Source: Cupriavidus sp. EM10
GTDB taxonomy: Bacteria; Pseudomonadota; Gammaproteobacteria; Burkholderiales; Burkholderiaceae
Assembly (NCBI RefSeq): GCF_018729255.1
Contig: NZ_CP076060.1
Location: 2,914,001-2,978,000 of the forward strand
Direction of reading: 5' to 3'
DNA: 64,000 nucleotides
Positions 40,324 to 51,261 of the stretch are shown one piece after another. Both the position numbers and the translations under genes were made by a program. Numbering within the stretch: position 1 is the first letter of the stretch; every line of letters starts with the position of its first letter. The notes beneath the pieces are model-generated. The model did no database searches, was not told where the DNA came from, and saw only the letters and a program-made list of their open reading frames with translations.

Positions 40324-41445
40324 TCCTGTGCATACGATTCTTGAAATTGGGGAAATCGAGGGTTACGGTGGTGCCCGCGCCGGATGCCGACGCAATCCGG
40401 ATGCTGCCGCCAAACGACTGCATCACCCGATTGCAGAAGATCATGCCCATCCCGCTACCGCCCGCCGATGCGTGCGTGGTCACGGGGTCCACCAGCAGGC
40501 GCCCCATGATCTCGGGCGGGATGCCCGGGCCGTTGTCGGCAATGCGGATCTCGGGGCGCTCGCCCGCCACCACCACGAAACGCAGCGACGGGTCGCCGAC
40601 ACCGGTCAACGCACGCAACGCGTTGCTCATGACCGACGACAACACCAGCGCAACGCAGTTGGGCAGGGTGGGCACCGGAAAATCGCCCTCCAGCTCCACT
40701 TGCACCCAGCTACGCTGGTTATCGGCAAATGGATAGCTATCCAGCAGCGATGCCACCAGCGCACCCGCGCTGACTTCCTGCCCGATACCGGGCTTCGGCG
40801 GCGCGCCACCCGCACTGCTGCGCACGGACTGGAGAAACGACGAGAGCACTGCCAGGCAATACTGGGCGTTGTCGTGCATCGCACTGGCCGCCCGGCCGAT
40901 CTCTTGCTGGCGCTGCTCGCTGTACTCGCCATCGACCCGCGATCCGATGCCAAGCGCAAATTGGCGATGGCCGCCAGCGGCGTGTTCAGTTCGTGCGCCA
41001 GGAACGCCAGCGTCTCGTCGATGGCCATCAGCCGCTGCTGGCGCACCGCCCGCTCGCGGAAGCGGTCGCCCGCCAGCCGCAGGATGTCGCGCACATCGGC
41101 CACGCCTATCGGCTTTTCGAGGATGCGGAACACCTCGCCGGTATTGACGGTCTGGAGCAGCATGTCCTTGTCGGCATAGGCCGTCACCAGGATACGCACG
41201 ATCTGCGGATATTCCTGCGCCACCTGGCGCAGCAGGTCACCGCCATCGCGGCCGGGCATGCGGAAATCGGTCACCAGCACCGATATCCGCGCATGATGCG
41301 CGCGCAGGATGCCCACCGCCTCGTCGGCGCCGGTGGCCGACAGCACTTCGTATTCGCTACCGACCGCGCGCGCGAAATACTTGCACGCCATCTCTTCGTC
41401 ATCGACGTAGAGAATGGTCGGGCGCGGCTGCGTGGAATCGGTCAT
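40313..41445 (-). pseudogene. phcR: Hybrid response regulator/histidine kinase PhcR-like, frameshifted
   Basis: A receiver domain followed by a histidine-kinase core, the unusual order that characterises PhcR. The receiver shows PTILYVDDEEMACKY, VLVTDFRMPGRDG (Asp), RILVTAYAD and LEKPIG. The kinase H-box is FLAHELNTPLAAIAN; the frame then breaks and resumes as ALGIGSRVDGEYSEQ, with the N-box-like SVMSNALRAL, IADNGPGIPPEI and GSGMGMIFCNRVMQSFGG. Adding one base to AAA at 40958-40960 gives HELNTPLAAIANFALGIG and a continuous 377-residue protein. The gene starts 7 bases after phcS and overlaps phcQ. It would relay the autoinducer signal from PhcS. Whether the break is real decides whether this strain can signal. 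Confidence 0.82.
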
Positions 41446-41452
41446 GACAACA

Positions 41453-42889
41453 TTACTCCGCACGCGGCAGGTCGAAGCTGAAGGCGGCCCAGTGGCCGAC
41501 TTCGCTTTCGGCAAACAGCACGCCTTCGTGGCGCTCGATCACCGCATAGCTGATCGACAACCCGAGACCCAGCCCCTGCCCCACCTCGCGCGTGGTGAAA
41601 AACGGCTCGAACACACGCGCCAAATGCTCGGCGGCAATGCCCGGGCCGTTGTCCTTGACGGTCACGTGCAGGCGCTTGTCCTGCCAGCGCACCCTCGTGT
41701 GGATGGCCGGGTCCTTGGTGCCGGCCTTGCGCATGGCCAGTGCGGCATTCGAGAACAGATTGATCAGGACGCCGATGATCGCCGCTTCGTCGCCCATCAC
41801 CAACGTATCGTCGGGCATTTCCCGCGTCATCTTGACGCCGCGCAACTCGTGCGCGGTCAGCCGCTGCGACGAGTCGAGCGCCTTCTCGAACAGGAACGGT
41901 GTGCCTTCGACCTCGGCACCGGGCTTGCGGTAGGCAAAGGTCTTCAGGTCAGAGACGATATGCTGGATGCGCTGCATCCCCTGCTTGGCGTCCACCAGGC
42001 ATTCCTCCAGCATCGGCTCCGACTTGGCCGCCGGTTCCTCCATGGCCACCTCGATGGCCATCAGGCAGAAGTTCACCGGGTTGTTGACCTCGTGCAGCAG
42101 GCCGGCCGCCAGCGTACCGATGGCGGCCATCTTTTCCTGTTGCAGCATCTGGCCCTTGATATCGACCAGCTTGCGGTTGATGACTTCCAGCTCGGTGTTC
42201 TTGTCCGCCACCTCGGCCTTCAGCCGGAACAGCATGAAACGCGCCCGTTCATTGAAGAACGTGTACACGCCGCTGGCCGCCGCGGCAAACAGCAAAAATA
42301 GCGAATTGACGATAAATGTGCCCATCGGCTCGACGCCGCCCGGGTGCAGCAGGCACGCTGCCGCGTAGAGCACGTACGAAAGGACGCCAAACACCAGGTT
42401 TTGCCAGAGCCCGAACGGCAGCGCGATGCCCGACGCGAAGATCGCCAGGTTCAGGCCCACGTAATACGGTGACTCGACGCCCTCGGTGCGCGAGATCATC
42501 CAGGCGATCATGATCTGCGGCAGCAGCAGCCAGGTCATGGTCAGCCACGGCGCGAAACGCCGGCCGGCCTGGCTGTACAACGCCACGATCACGCCCGCGA
42601 TCATCAGCGAGACCACCACCCGCGCAATCGCGAATGGCAGCTGGAAGTGCGGATACTGGCCGTAGTCGAGCCCCACGCCCAGCAGCACCAGCGCGATGGC
42701 CGTATAGGCGCCGCCGCGGCTGAACGCCAGGCGAAAGTCGGCCAGCTCGGACTGGTATCCGGCGTAAAGTTGATTCGAACTCATGACCTTGGCGGGCGGG
42801 GACGCGTCCTCGGCGTCCGGGACGTCAGCGGATAGTGGCTTCGGCGAAGACATTGACGCCGGTTTCATCGACATAGAGTCGGTGGGCAT
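41453..42889 (-). CDS. phcS: Membrane sensor histidine kinase PhcS-like
   Basis: A 478-residue sensor kinase predicted to detect the hydroxy-fatty-acid methyl ester signal made by PhcB. Residues about 55-230 hold six hydrophobic segments with almost no extracellular loop, fitting sensing of a lipophilic ligand in the membrane. The kinase part has a coiled dimer helix, H-box AAGLLHEVNNPVNFC, N-box LINLFSNAALAMRK, DNGPGI and GLGLGLSISYAV. The ATG at 42889 is chosen because GGAG precedes it by 7 bases; it overlaps the end of phcB by 65 bases. An ATG at 42784 is an alternative. The gene is intact, between two frameshifted partners. Confidence 0.85.
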   Translation of the reverse strand: MPTDSMSMKPASMSSPKPLSADVPDAEDASPPAKVMSSNQLYAGYQSELADFRLAFSRGGAYTAIALVLLGVGLDYGQYPHFQLPFAIARVVVSLMIAGVIVALYSQAGRRFAPWLTMTWLLLPQIMIAWMISRTEGVESPYYVGLNLAIFASGIALPFGLWQNLVFGVLSYVLYAAACLLHPGGVEPMGTFIVNSLFLLFAAAASGVYTFFNERARFMLFRLKAEVADKNTELEVINRKLVDIKGQMLQQEKMAAIGTLAAGLLHEVNNPVNFCLMAIEVAMEEPAAKSEPMLEECLVDAKQGMQRIQHIVSDLKTFAYRKPGAEVEGTPFLFEKALDSSQRLTAHELRGVKMTREMPDDTLVMGDEAAIIGVLINLFSNAALAMRKAGTKDPAIHTRVRWQDKRLHVTVKDNGPGIAAEHLARVFEPFFTTREVGQGLGLGLSISYAVIERHEGVLFAESEVGHWAAFSFDLPRAE

Positions 42890-44215
42890 GCGAGTTCTCC
42901 GGCAAGAGCGAGGACATCCCGGCCTCGTCGCGATAGATCAGATACCACTCGAGCAGGTGTTCCATCCCGAATTTCTCGGGATTGTCCGAGTGGACATTGG
43001 TGACCAGCAGTTGGCCGTCCGGCCTGGATCGCGAGGCAAAATACTGGAGCAGGCGCGCACAGACCTTGTCCGACAGATAGTCGAACAGCCCGGCGCAGTA
43101 GACCGCATCGAACTCGCGTACGCTCGGGTCATCCGCGGTGATGCGGCGCTTGAGCAAGTCGTGCACCGACTGGTGCACCATCTCGACGGACACCTTGTGC
43201 CCCGCCCCCGCGGCCGCCCGCTCCACCGACGCCCGGGTATAGCCCAGCGTTTCCTCGCTGAAATCGACCAGCTGGAACGACAGCAGCTCCGGGTTCGGAT
43301 ACTCGCGGACAAAGCGCTGGATCTCGAATGCCGGCCCGCAACCCACGTTCAGCACGCGGAACTGGCGGCCTTCGGCGCGCGCCCGCTCGGCCTGGCGGGT
43401 CAGGTAGTCCACCAGCAGGTCGATCCGGTTGCGGTGCGCCGTGGCCACCGCCGCCTTCAGGAAGGCCGTGTTGACGATCTGAAAGTAGGTGGTGGGGCCC
43501 TGCTGCGGATCGCTCAGGATCTGGTTCACCATCTCGTAGTCGCCCGCGTAGCCGAGCGGCTTCGTGAATGTGCGATATACGAACGGTGCGCGCAACAGCA
43601 GCGGGTGCAGCGCCGCCTGGGCGTAAGTCCGGTGCACCGGCGCCAGTTCCTGGTCCACGCGCTGGGCCTCGTCCTCGAGCCAGTCGAGGTAAGTCTTCAC
43701 CTTTCCCATCAGGGGGTGGCCAGTTCGTAGAACACGTCCTCGCGCAGCCGCCCTTCCCGCTTGGGCAGCGATTCGGTCAGGTCGACCTGTTCCACCCAGC
43801 GTGACACTTCCGACAGATACGCGCGCATCTCGTTGACCACGATCTGGTAGTCGCGGCGGATATTGAAGCGCGTATCCCAGTCCTGCACGAACATCTCGGC
43901 TTCGCGTGCGACCGATTTCGGTGCATCGTTCACGTCGGTCAGTTCGCGCCACTCGTCGATCAGCGTCAGCGACACCACGGCGGTCAGGCCGGTGTTCACC
44001 AGGCTCATGACCACGGCCTTGCCCAGGTAAGCGTTCTTGGCGCCCATGCGCACGCTGAGCTCGCTCAATACTTCGCTGACCTGGACAATCGAGTAGGGAT
44101 TGTAGATTTCCATCACCAGCGACTTGCGCTGGAGATTGATGATCGTGCCCCGCACCTGCTCGCCCTGCGAGTTGCGGAAGCTAACTACCGGATCGATTTG
44201 CGTTTTGGAGTACAC
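42825..44215 (-). pseudogene. phcB: SAM-dependent methyltransferase PhcB-like, autoinducer synthase, frameshifted
   Basis: PhcB methylates 3-hydroxy fatty acids to 3-OH PAME/MAME, the quorum signal of Ralstonia. Two frames are present: an N-terminal 168 residues from ATG 44215 ending YELATP, with a PilZ-like beta domain (VSFRNSQGEQVRGTIINLQ), and a C-terminal methyltransferase (MGKVKTYLDWLEDEAQRV; SAM motif FRVLNVGCGPAFEI; FDAVYCAGLFDYL). Adding one G to GGGGG at 43712-43716 joins them as ELATPLMGKVKT, about 463 residues. Read literally they are two genes overlapping by one base (TGATG), each without a clear separate family history. It heads the operon; phcS overlaps its end. The name depends on operon order and the methyltransferase fold. 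Confidence 0.78.
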
Positions 44216-44496
44216 GGTATCGCGCCAGGGAAATCCGAGAAACGCTGCGGGACACGGCGCCCGCGGGCGTCGGCCGGGTACAGCTCAAGGCAAGGGTCTT
44301 GCGGCGAAACGGCCAATCAGGGAATGCAGCCAATGCTCATATCGATGCGCGTTACCTGTTGCGGGACGAGCGCGCCGGCCGGGGACACCGGGGCGAACGC
44401 CGGCCCGGAGGGTGGGACTGCGGCGAACCATTGTACTGTGGCAATTCTGAACCGTACAACAATCCACTCGCTGCATGAAGGGGGTATGCAAACTGC
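44216..44496. other. Leader region of the phc operon, no gene
   Basis: About 280 bases between the phcB start and the terminator of the yceI operon. Short open frames here lack ribosome-binding sites and similarity. It must carry the phc promoter, but no confident -35/-10 pair was found. A 10-base GC-rich tract near 44385-44410 is the only visible composition feature. Confidence 0.4.
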
Positions 44497-44530
44497 AAAA
44501 AAATGAGCCAGCAAGGCTGCTGGCTCATTT
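44497..44530 (-). terminator. Terminator of the yceI-cytochrome b561 operon
   Basis: AAATGAGCCAGCA (44501-44513), loop AGGC, then the exact complement (44518-44530): a 13-bp perfect stem. On the minus strand it runs into seven T residues (complement of A44497-A44503). It lies about 73 bases past the yceI stop. Confidence 0.88.
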
Positions 44531-44602
44531 GTCCACCATGTATTGGAGAAATGACAATCTCTCCACTGGCGTGACTTCCGCCAGAAGTGTGTCGTGACGT
44601 GA

Positions 44603-45193
44603 TCAGTCGGCCTTGACGGCTTCCACCTGGATGGCCAGGTTCACGTCCTGCTTGAAGCCGTACTTGGCGCCGTAGTCGATACCGAAGTCGGCACGGTTGA
44701 ACTGGGCCACCGCATCGGCGCCGCAAGCCTCACGCTTGAGCATCGGGTGCTGGATGCACTTGAATTCCTTGATCTCGAGCTTCACCGGCTTCGACACGCC
44801 GCGCAGCGTCAGCACGCCATCCACCTCGGTCGGCACGTCACCCTTGAACTTCGAGAACTTGCCCTTGTACGTGGCATCCGGGAAGGCCTGCACGTCAAAC
44901 ATTTCCGGGCCCTTGGCATGCTCGTTGAGCTTGCTGTTGCCGAAGTCGATCGACGATGCGTCGATCTTGATGTCGACGGTGCCGGCCTTGGCCGAGCGGT
45001 CCAGCGTCACCACGCCGCTGGACTTGTCGAACTTGCCGCGCCACTTCGACAGGCCGCCCAGGTGGTCGGCCTCGAAGCTCGGGTACGTGTGGGTCGGGTC
45101 GATGTTGTACGTCGTGGCGTTGGCCATGCCGGTGCCGGCAGCCAGGGCGGCGGAGGCGGCCGCGACGGCGGCGATCAGGGTACGGATTTTCAT
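44603..45193 (-). CDS. YceI-family periplasmic lipid-binding protein
   Basis: A 196-residue secreted lipocalin-like protein. The signal peptide ([20 protein letters not shown], cleavage about 26) is followed by the YceI pattern: [20 protein letters not shown] near the mature start, [14 protein letters not shown] in the middle, [16 protein letters not shown], and [13 protein letters not shown] near the end. YceI barrels bind long isoprenoid chains such as ubiquinone-8. Two cysteines (in KCIQHP and EACGADA) could form a disulfide. It is the last gene of a three-gene set with a second yceI and cytochrome b561, which together suggest periplasmic isoprenoid/quinone handling. Confidence 0.92.
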   Translation of the reverse strand: MKIRTLIAAVAAASAALAAGTGMANATTYNIDPTHTYPSFEADHLGGLSKWRGKFDKSSGVVTLDRSAKAGTVDIKIDASSIDFGNSKLNEHAKGPEMFDVQAFPDATYKGKFSKFKGDVPTEVDGVLTLRGVSKPVKLEIKEFKCIQHPMLKREACGADAVAQFNRADFGIDYGAKYGFKQDVNLAIQVEAVKAD

Positions 45194-45268
45194 GTTGAGT
45201 CTCCCGTCAAGAAGTTGGAGAGGAAGTCAAAAAACGGCCAAGGAGCTGTGAGCGGGGCAGAGCCTGCC

Positions 45269-45844
45269 TCAGCCCTTCTTTGCCGGAGTCACGAGGTGGA
45301 ACTTGATCTGGACTTCATCGGCCACGACGGAAGTGTCCTTCCATTCGCCATCGCCGATGTTGAACGTGGTGCGCTTGATCGGCAGCACGCCATCGAACAC
45401 CTGGCTGCCGTTTTCCTGCTTGTACGTGGCGGGCACGGTCACATCGACCGTCTTGCCCTTGATGGTCAGCTTGCCGGCCACGTCGTACTTGCCGGCCGCG
45501 CCGGCCTTGATGCTGGTCGACTGGAACACGGCCTTCGGATACTTGCCGGCGTCGAACCAGTCCTTGCCCTTCACTTCCTTGGTGGTCTCGGCATCGCCGA
45601 TCTCGAAGGTGGACACGTCGATCTCGACCTTGGCCGACGACGTGGCCAGCTTGGCGGGGTCGAAGTCCAGGGTGGCGTCGAACTTCTTGAACTTGCCTTC
45701 CATCGGCACGCCGATCTGCCTGGCGGTGGCCGTGACCGTGCTCTTCGCGGCGTCGATCTGGGCCCACGCCAGGTTGGCGGCCAGGCCGGCCGTGGCCAGG
45801 GCGGCCGCCACGAAGATCGTGCCGGGACGGGACATGCGTTTCAT
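45269..45844 (-). CDS. YceI-family periplasmic protein, second copy
   Basis: A 191-residue YceI protein. After the signal peptide (MKRMSRPGTIFVAAALATAG, cleavage near the AWA of NLAWAQIDA) come the family segments STVTATARQIGVPMEGKFKK, KGKDWFDAGKYPKAVF, LTIKGKTVDVTVPATY and FNIGDGEWKDTSVVADEV. It differs from the neighbouring copy in lacking the [10 protein letters not shown] motif; the VTATARQIGVP.EGKFKKF form belongs to a second YceI subgroup. The start at 45844 is a good signal-peptide start; the frame is open to 45913. It lies 75 bases upstream of the first yceI and 73 bases downstream of cytochrome b561. Confidence 0.92.
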   Translation of the reverse strand: MKRMSRPGTIFVAAALATAGLAANLAWAQIDAAKSTVTATARQIGVPMEGKFKKFDATLDFDPAKLATSSAKVEIDVSTFEIGDAETTKEVKGKDWFDAGKYPKAVFQSTSIKAGAAGKYDVAGKLTIKGKTVDVTVPATYKQENGSQVFDGVLPIKRTTFNIGDGEWKDTSVVADEVQIKFHLVTPAKKG

Positions 45845-45917
45845 CTGAGACTCCAGTGGTGACTGGCCATCGCGGCCGGTTGGTCGGACAAGGCGTTCGA
45901 AGGACAGCAGCAAGAAA

Positions 45918-46480
45918 TCAGCGCAGGAACGGGATCATGCGGCCCAGCGTGCCGTCGCGATCCACCACCTGGTGCTTGATGGCCGCGGCGGCATGCACCA
46001 CGACGATCGTCGCCATGCCGTAGTTCAGCCAGATATGGGCATTCTTCAGGACCGGCTTCAGCGTGTCGCTGGCTTCGATCAGCGGCGGCAGCTTCCACAG
46101 GCCAAGGTAGACCACCGGCACGCCGGCGGCCGAGCTGTACAGATAGCCGGTAATCGGCACGATCAGGATCAGCAGGTAAAGCAGATGGTGTGCGGCGGCG
46201 GCGGCCCGGGCCTGCCAGGCCGGCGTACCGGGTGCCACGGGCGGCGCAGCATGGGTAGCGCGCCAGAGCACGCGCAGCACGGCCACCACGAAAATCGTCA
46301 CGCCCAGCCACTTGTGCCACGAGAACAGCTTGAGCTTGGTCGGGGTCAGCCCCGGGATGCCCGTCATGTACAGGCCCAGCCCGAAGGCCGCGAAGATGCC
46401 GAAGGCGATCAGCCAGTGCAGGCCGATGGCGGTGGCGGTGTACGTCGCCTGGCCCCCGGCCCGGATGCTTTGAAACCCAT
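45918..46480 (-). pseudogene. Cytochrome b561, N-terminal frameshift
   Basis: Four-helix di-heme membrane protein of the bacterial b561 family, thought to carry electrons between the quinol pool and periplasm or superoxide. The readable part starts at ATG 46367 (MTGIPGLTPTKLKLFSWHKW), too late, because the first helix GLHWLIAFGIFAAFGLGLY with its heme His lies just upstream in the same frame without a start codon. ATG 46480 (MGFKASGPG) joins that helix if the CCCCC at 46453-46457 had one more base, giving 187 residues, normal for the family. Heme ligands are visible in GLHWL, SWHKW, AAHHLLYLL and VVHAAAAIKHQ. b561 next to yceI is a common association. Confidence 0.85.
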
Positions 46481-46756
46481 GTCAGTCAATCCCTTCGATC
46501 TTTATGACTTATTCTGCTATGTCGGCGCTGAGACAGTCTGTTGCAGTAGCGGTCCGGTCGTTCGCTGCCAATTCTCGCATTATCAGGAGAGCGGCTCCCT
46601 CTTGGAAGCGCCGAACTTCATGAAGTTGTTCAAATCATTTGATGTGCCGAGATGTCGCACCCGCCGCCCGGGAACCGATCGTAACGCCCCCGGCTGGAGT
46701 GCGGCACTGGCCGCTGGTATCAGCAGGGTAATTTCTTTCGAAACTTGCGCGCCAAC
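46481..46756. other. Intergenic region upstream of cytochrome b561, no gene
   Basis: 276 bases between the b561 start and the purB terminator. Visibly AT-richer than its surroundings (around 46490-46640). No open frame with a ribosome-binding site or recognisable motif was found. It should carry the promoter of the b561-yceI-yceI set. Confidence 0.4.
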
Positions 46757-46789
46757 AAAAAGGGCCGACCCCACGGGGTCAGCCCTTTT
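46757..46789 (-). terminator. Terminator after purB, likely bidirectional
   Basis: On the minus strand AAAAGGGCTGACCCC, loop GTG, GGGTCGGCCCTTTTT: a 13-14 bp stem with one mismatch and T-tracts on either strand. It lies about 50 bases past the purB stop. Confidence 0.85.
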
Positions 46790-46839
46790 GTTGTTGCCTT
46801 GCCACGCCGCGGCACATCGCGGCGCCCAAGCGCTATCTG

Positions 46840-48593
<1,754 letters not shown>

Positions 48594-49208
48594 ATGAAGC
48601 TGTATGCGTCCCAGACCAGCCCGTATGCGCGCAAGGTGCGCGTGGTGCTGGCGGAGAAGAAGATCGACTACCAGATGATCGAGGAGAACGTCTGGTCGCC
48701 CGACACGATCATTGGCCAGTTCAACCCGCTCGGCAAGGTGCCGTGCCTGATCATGGAAGACGGGGGCGCGGTCTTCGATTCGCGCGTGATCGCCGAGTAC
48801 GCCGACACGCTGTCGCCCGTCAGCCGCCTGATTCCGCAGGGCAGCCGCGAGCGCCTGGAAGTGCGCTGCTGGGAAGCCCTGGCCGATGGCCTGCTGGACG
48901 CGGCCCTGCTGGTTCGCCTGGAAGGCACGCAGCGCCAGCCCGCCGAACGCAGCGAAAGCTGGGTGGCACGCCAGCGCGGCAAGATCGACGCGTCGCTGGC
49001 AGCCATGTCGAAAGGCCTGGCCGACAAGCCGTGGTGCACCGGCATCCACTATACGCTGGCCGACGTGGCCGTGGGCTGCGCCCTGGCCTACCTGGACTTC
49101 CGCTTCCCGGACATCGCCTGGCGCGACGAGTACGCGAACCTGGTGGCCTTCCAGGACAAGATCGAGAAACGCCAGTCGTTCATCGATACGGAGCCGCCGA
49201 AGGGTTGA
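48594..49208 (+). CDS. Glutathione S-transferase family protein
   Basis: A 204-residue cytosolic GST. The N-terminal thioredoxin-like domain starts MKLYASQTSPYARKVRVVLA with the likely catalytic Ser/Cys-region SPYARKV, and continues FNPLGKVPCLIMEDG (cis-Pro) and AVFDSRVIAEYAD (glutathione-binding Ser). The C-terminal helical domain has ALADGLLDAALLVRLE and the N-capping box YTLADVAVGCALAYLDFR. It looks like the YibF-type bacterial GSTs, not SspA, whose conserved motifs are absent. AAGGGGAG precedes the ATG. It diverges from purB and is the last core gene before the CDI island. Confidence 0.9.
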   Translation: MKLYASQTSPYARKVRVVLAEKKIDYQMIEENVWSPDTIIGQFNPLGKVPCLIMEDGGAVFDSRVIAEYADTLSPVSRLIPQGSRERLEVRCWEALADGLLDAALLVRLEGTQRQPAERSESWVARQRGKIDASLAAMSKGLADKPWCTGIHYTLADVAVGCALAYLDFRFPDIAWRDEYANLVAFQDKIEKRQSFIDTEPPKG

Positions 49209-49443
49209 TCCTTCGGAGAAATCCGAGACAGATTTGCCACAGAACTGACACACATCGTAGGTGCGATGCAACGGTAAGCATTTTTCTACCGTTGTTCGGC
49301 AGACTTCAAGCGTTCTACGATTTTCACCCCTAGCACCTCTCGCTAACGTCCCGCGCTGATCTGGCGCGCGGACGGTAGTGGACGCAACGTTCACCTCCTG
49401 TCCTGGGCACCCCAATGCGCCGATCCAGCTTCGGAGCGGCGAC

Positions 49444-51230
49444 GTGGGACACCAACAAGTCAGGACGAGTCATCGTAACGCGCGCGGATTCGCGCATCTT
49501 TGCCGGCTATGGCAGCTATGGCGGCTGGGCGCCGGCATGGTGGCACTGCCCGGCCTTGCCGGCATGGCCCTTGCGCAGCCGGCGCCCGGCGCACCGCCGC
49601 GTTTTTCCAATACGCCTGAACTGATCCGGCAGCAGGAACGCGAGCGCGCGTTGCGCGAGCGCATGGAGCCGGAGACCGATGCCCGGCTGCAACGCCCGGC
49701 CGCCCCGGCCACCGAGGCGCTTCCTGCCGACGAATCCCCCTGCTTCCGCATCGATCGCCTGGCGCTGGCCGGCGATGCCGCCGAGCGTTTCCAATGGGCG
49801 CTTGCCGCCGCCAGCCCGCCGGAGGACGCGGCAACCGGCCGCTGCCTGGGCTCGCACGGCATCAACATCGTGATGGCCCGCGTGCAGAACGCGCTGGTGC
49901 AGAAAGGCTATGTCACCACGCGCGTACTGGCCGCGCCGCAGGACCTGAAATCGGGCACGCTGACGCTGACCCTGCTGCCCGGCCGCATTCGCGCGATCCG
50001 CTTCACCGACGATTCCAATCCGCGCGCCACCCAGTGGAATGCGCTGCCGGCACGGCCCGGTGACATCCTGAACCTGCGCGACATCGAACAGGGGCTGGAG
50101 AACTTCAAGCGCGTCCCCACGGCCGAGGCCGATATCCAGATCGTGCCCGCCGACGGCCCCGGCGCAGGGCCCGGCGAAAGCGACCTGGTCATCCGCTGGC
50201 ACCAGGGCATCCCGTTTCGCATCAGCGCCACGGTCGACGACTCGGGCAGCGGCCAGACCGGCAAGTACCTGGGCAGCGTGACGTTTTCGTTCGACGACTG
50301 GTGGACGCTCAACGATCTGTTCTATGCCAGCCTGAACCACGACCTTGGCGGCGGCGACCCAGGCGCGCGCGGCACGCGGGGCTATACCGTCCACTACTCG
50401 GTGCCCTATCGATACTGGCTGCTGGGCATCACGGCCAGCGGCAATGACTACTACCAGTCCGTGGCCGGGGCCAGCCAGAGCTATCGCTACAGCGGCAAGA
50501 GCCAGAACGCCGAGGTCCGGCTGTCGCGCCTGCTCTACCGCGATGCCGTCCGCAAGACCACGGTGTGGCTGCGTGGCTGGACGCGCAGTTCGAGCAACTA
50601 CATCGACGACACCGAGATCGAGGTCCAGCGCCGCCGCATGGCCGGCTGGGAAATCGGCCTGACCCACCGCGAATTCATCGGCCCGGCCTCGCTCGACCTG
50701 AACGTCGGATACCGGCGCGGCACTGGCGCCTTCGAATCCCTGCGGGCCCCGAGGAGCAGTTCGATGAAGGCACATCGCGCCCCGAGATCCTCAACGCAGA
50801 CGTCCAGGCGCACCTGCCGTTCCTGCTGGGCGGACAGCGCATCCGCTACACCGGCGCCCTGCGCGCCCAATGGAACCGCACGCCGCTGGTGCCCCAGGAC
50901 CGTTTTTCGATCGGCAATCGCTACACCGTGCGCGGATTCGACGGCACTTCGACGCTGATCGGAGACCGGGGGTGGTTCGTCCGCAATGAAATCGGCTGGT
51001 CGCTCTGGCAAAGCGGGCTCGAACTGTATGCCGGCGCCGACTACGGGCAGGTGGGCGGCCCGTCCGCGCAATTCCTGGCGGGAACGCGCTTGGCCGGCGC
51101 CGTCATCGGCATACGCGGCGGCTTCAAGGGCTTCTATGCCGATGCGTTCGTCGGCAAGCCGCTTCGCAAGCCCGCGGGCTTCCTCACGGCCAGCACCACG
51201 GCCGGATTCAACGTCAGCTGGTCGTACTGA
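49444..51230 (+). pseudogene. cdiB: Two-partner secretion outer-membrane transporter (CdiB/ShlB family), frameshifted
   Basis: Exports the CdiA exoprotein across the outer membrane. A signal-peptide-like segment (GMVALPGLAGMALAQ) is followed by a POTRA domain (CFRIDRLALAG to TLLPGRIRAIRF) and a beta-barrel of alternating hydrophobic strands (YTVHYSVPYRYWLLGITASG, FRISATVDDSGSGQTGKYLG) ending in an aromatic residue, NVSWSY, as barrel proteins need. One C missing from CCCC at 50747-50750 splits it; restored, the protein is about 595 residues. GTG 49444 is chosen for the start because GGAG precedes it by 7 bases and it yields a basic n-region. The first ATG in this frame lies inside the signal peptide. 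cdiA follows after 31 bases. Confidence 0.85.
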
Positions 51231-51261
51231 CCGCACGACAATCTTTCAGGGAATCAGGGTC

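Noticed and set aside
43709..44215. A free-standing PilZ-type protein followed by a separate methyltransferase
   Set aside because: The two meet at a G-run with a one-base overlap, and adding one base fuses them in frame at a natural linker. A single PhcB is more likely, though two genes cannot be excluded.
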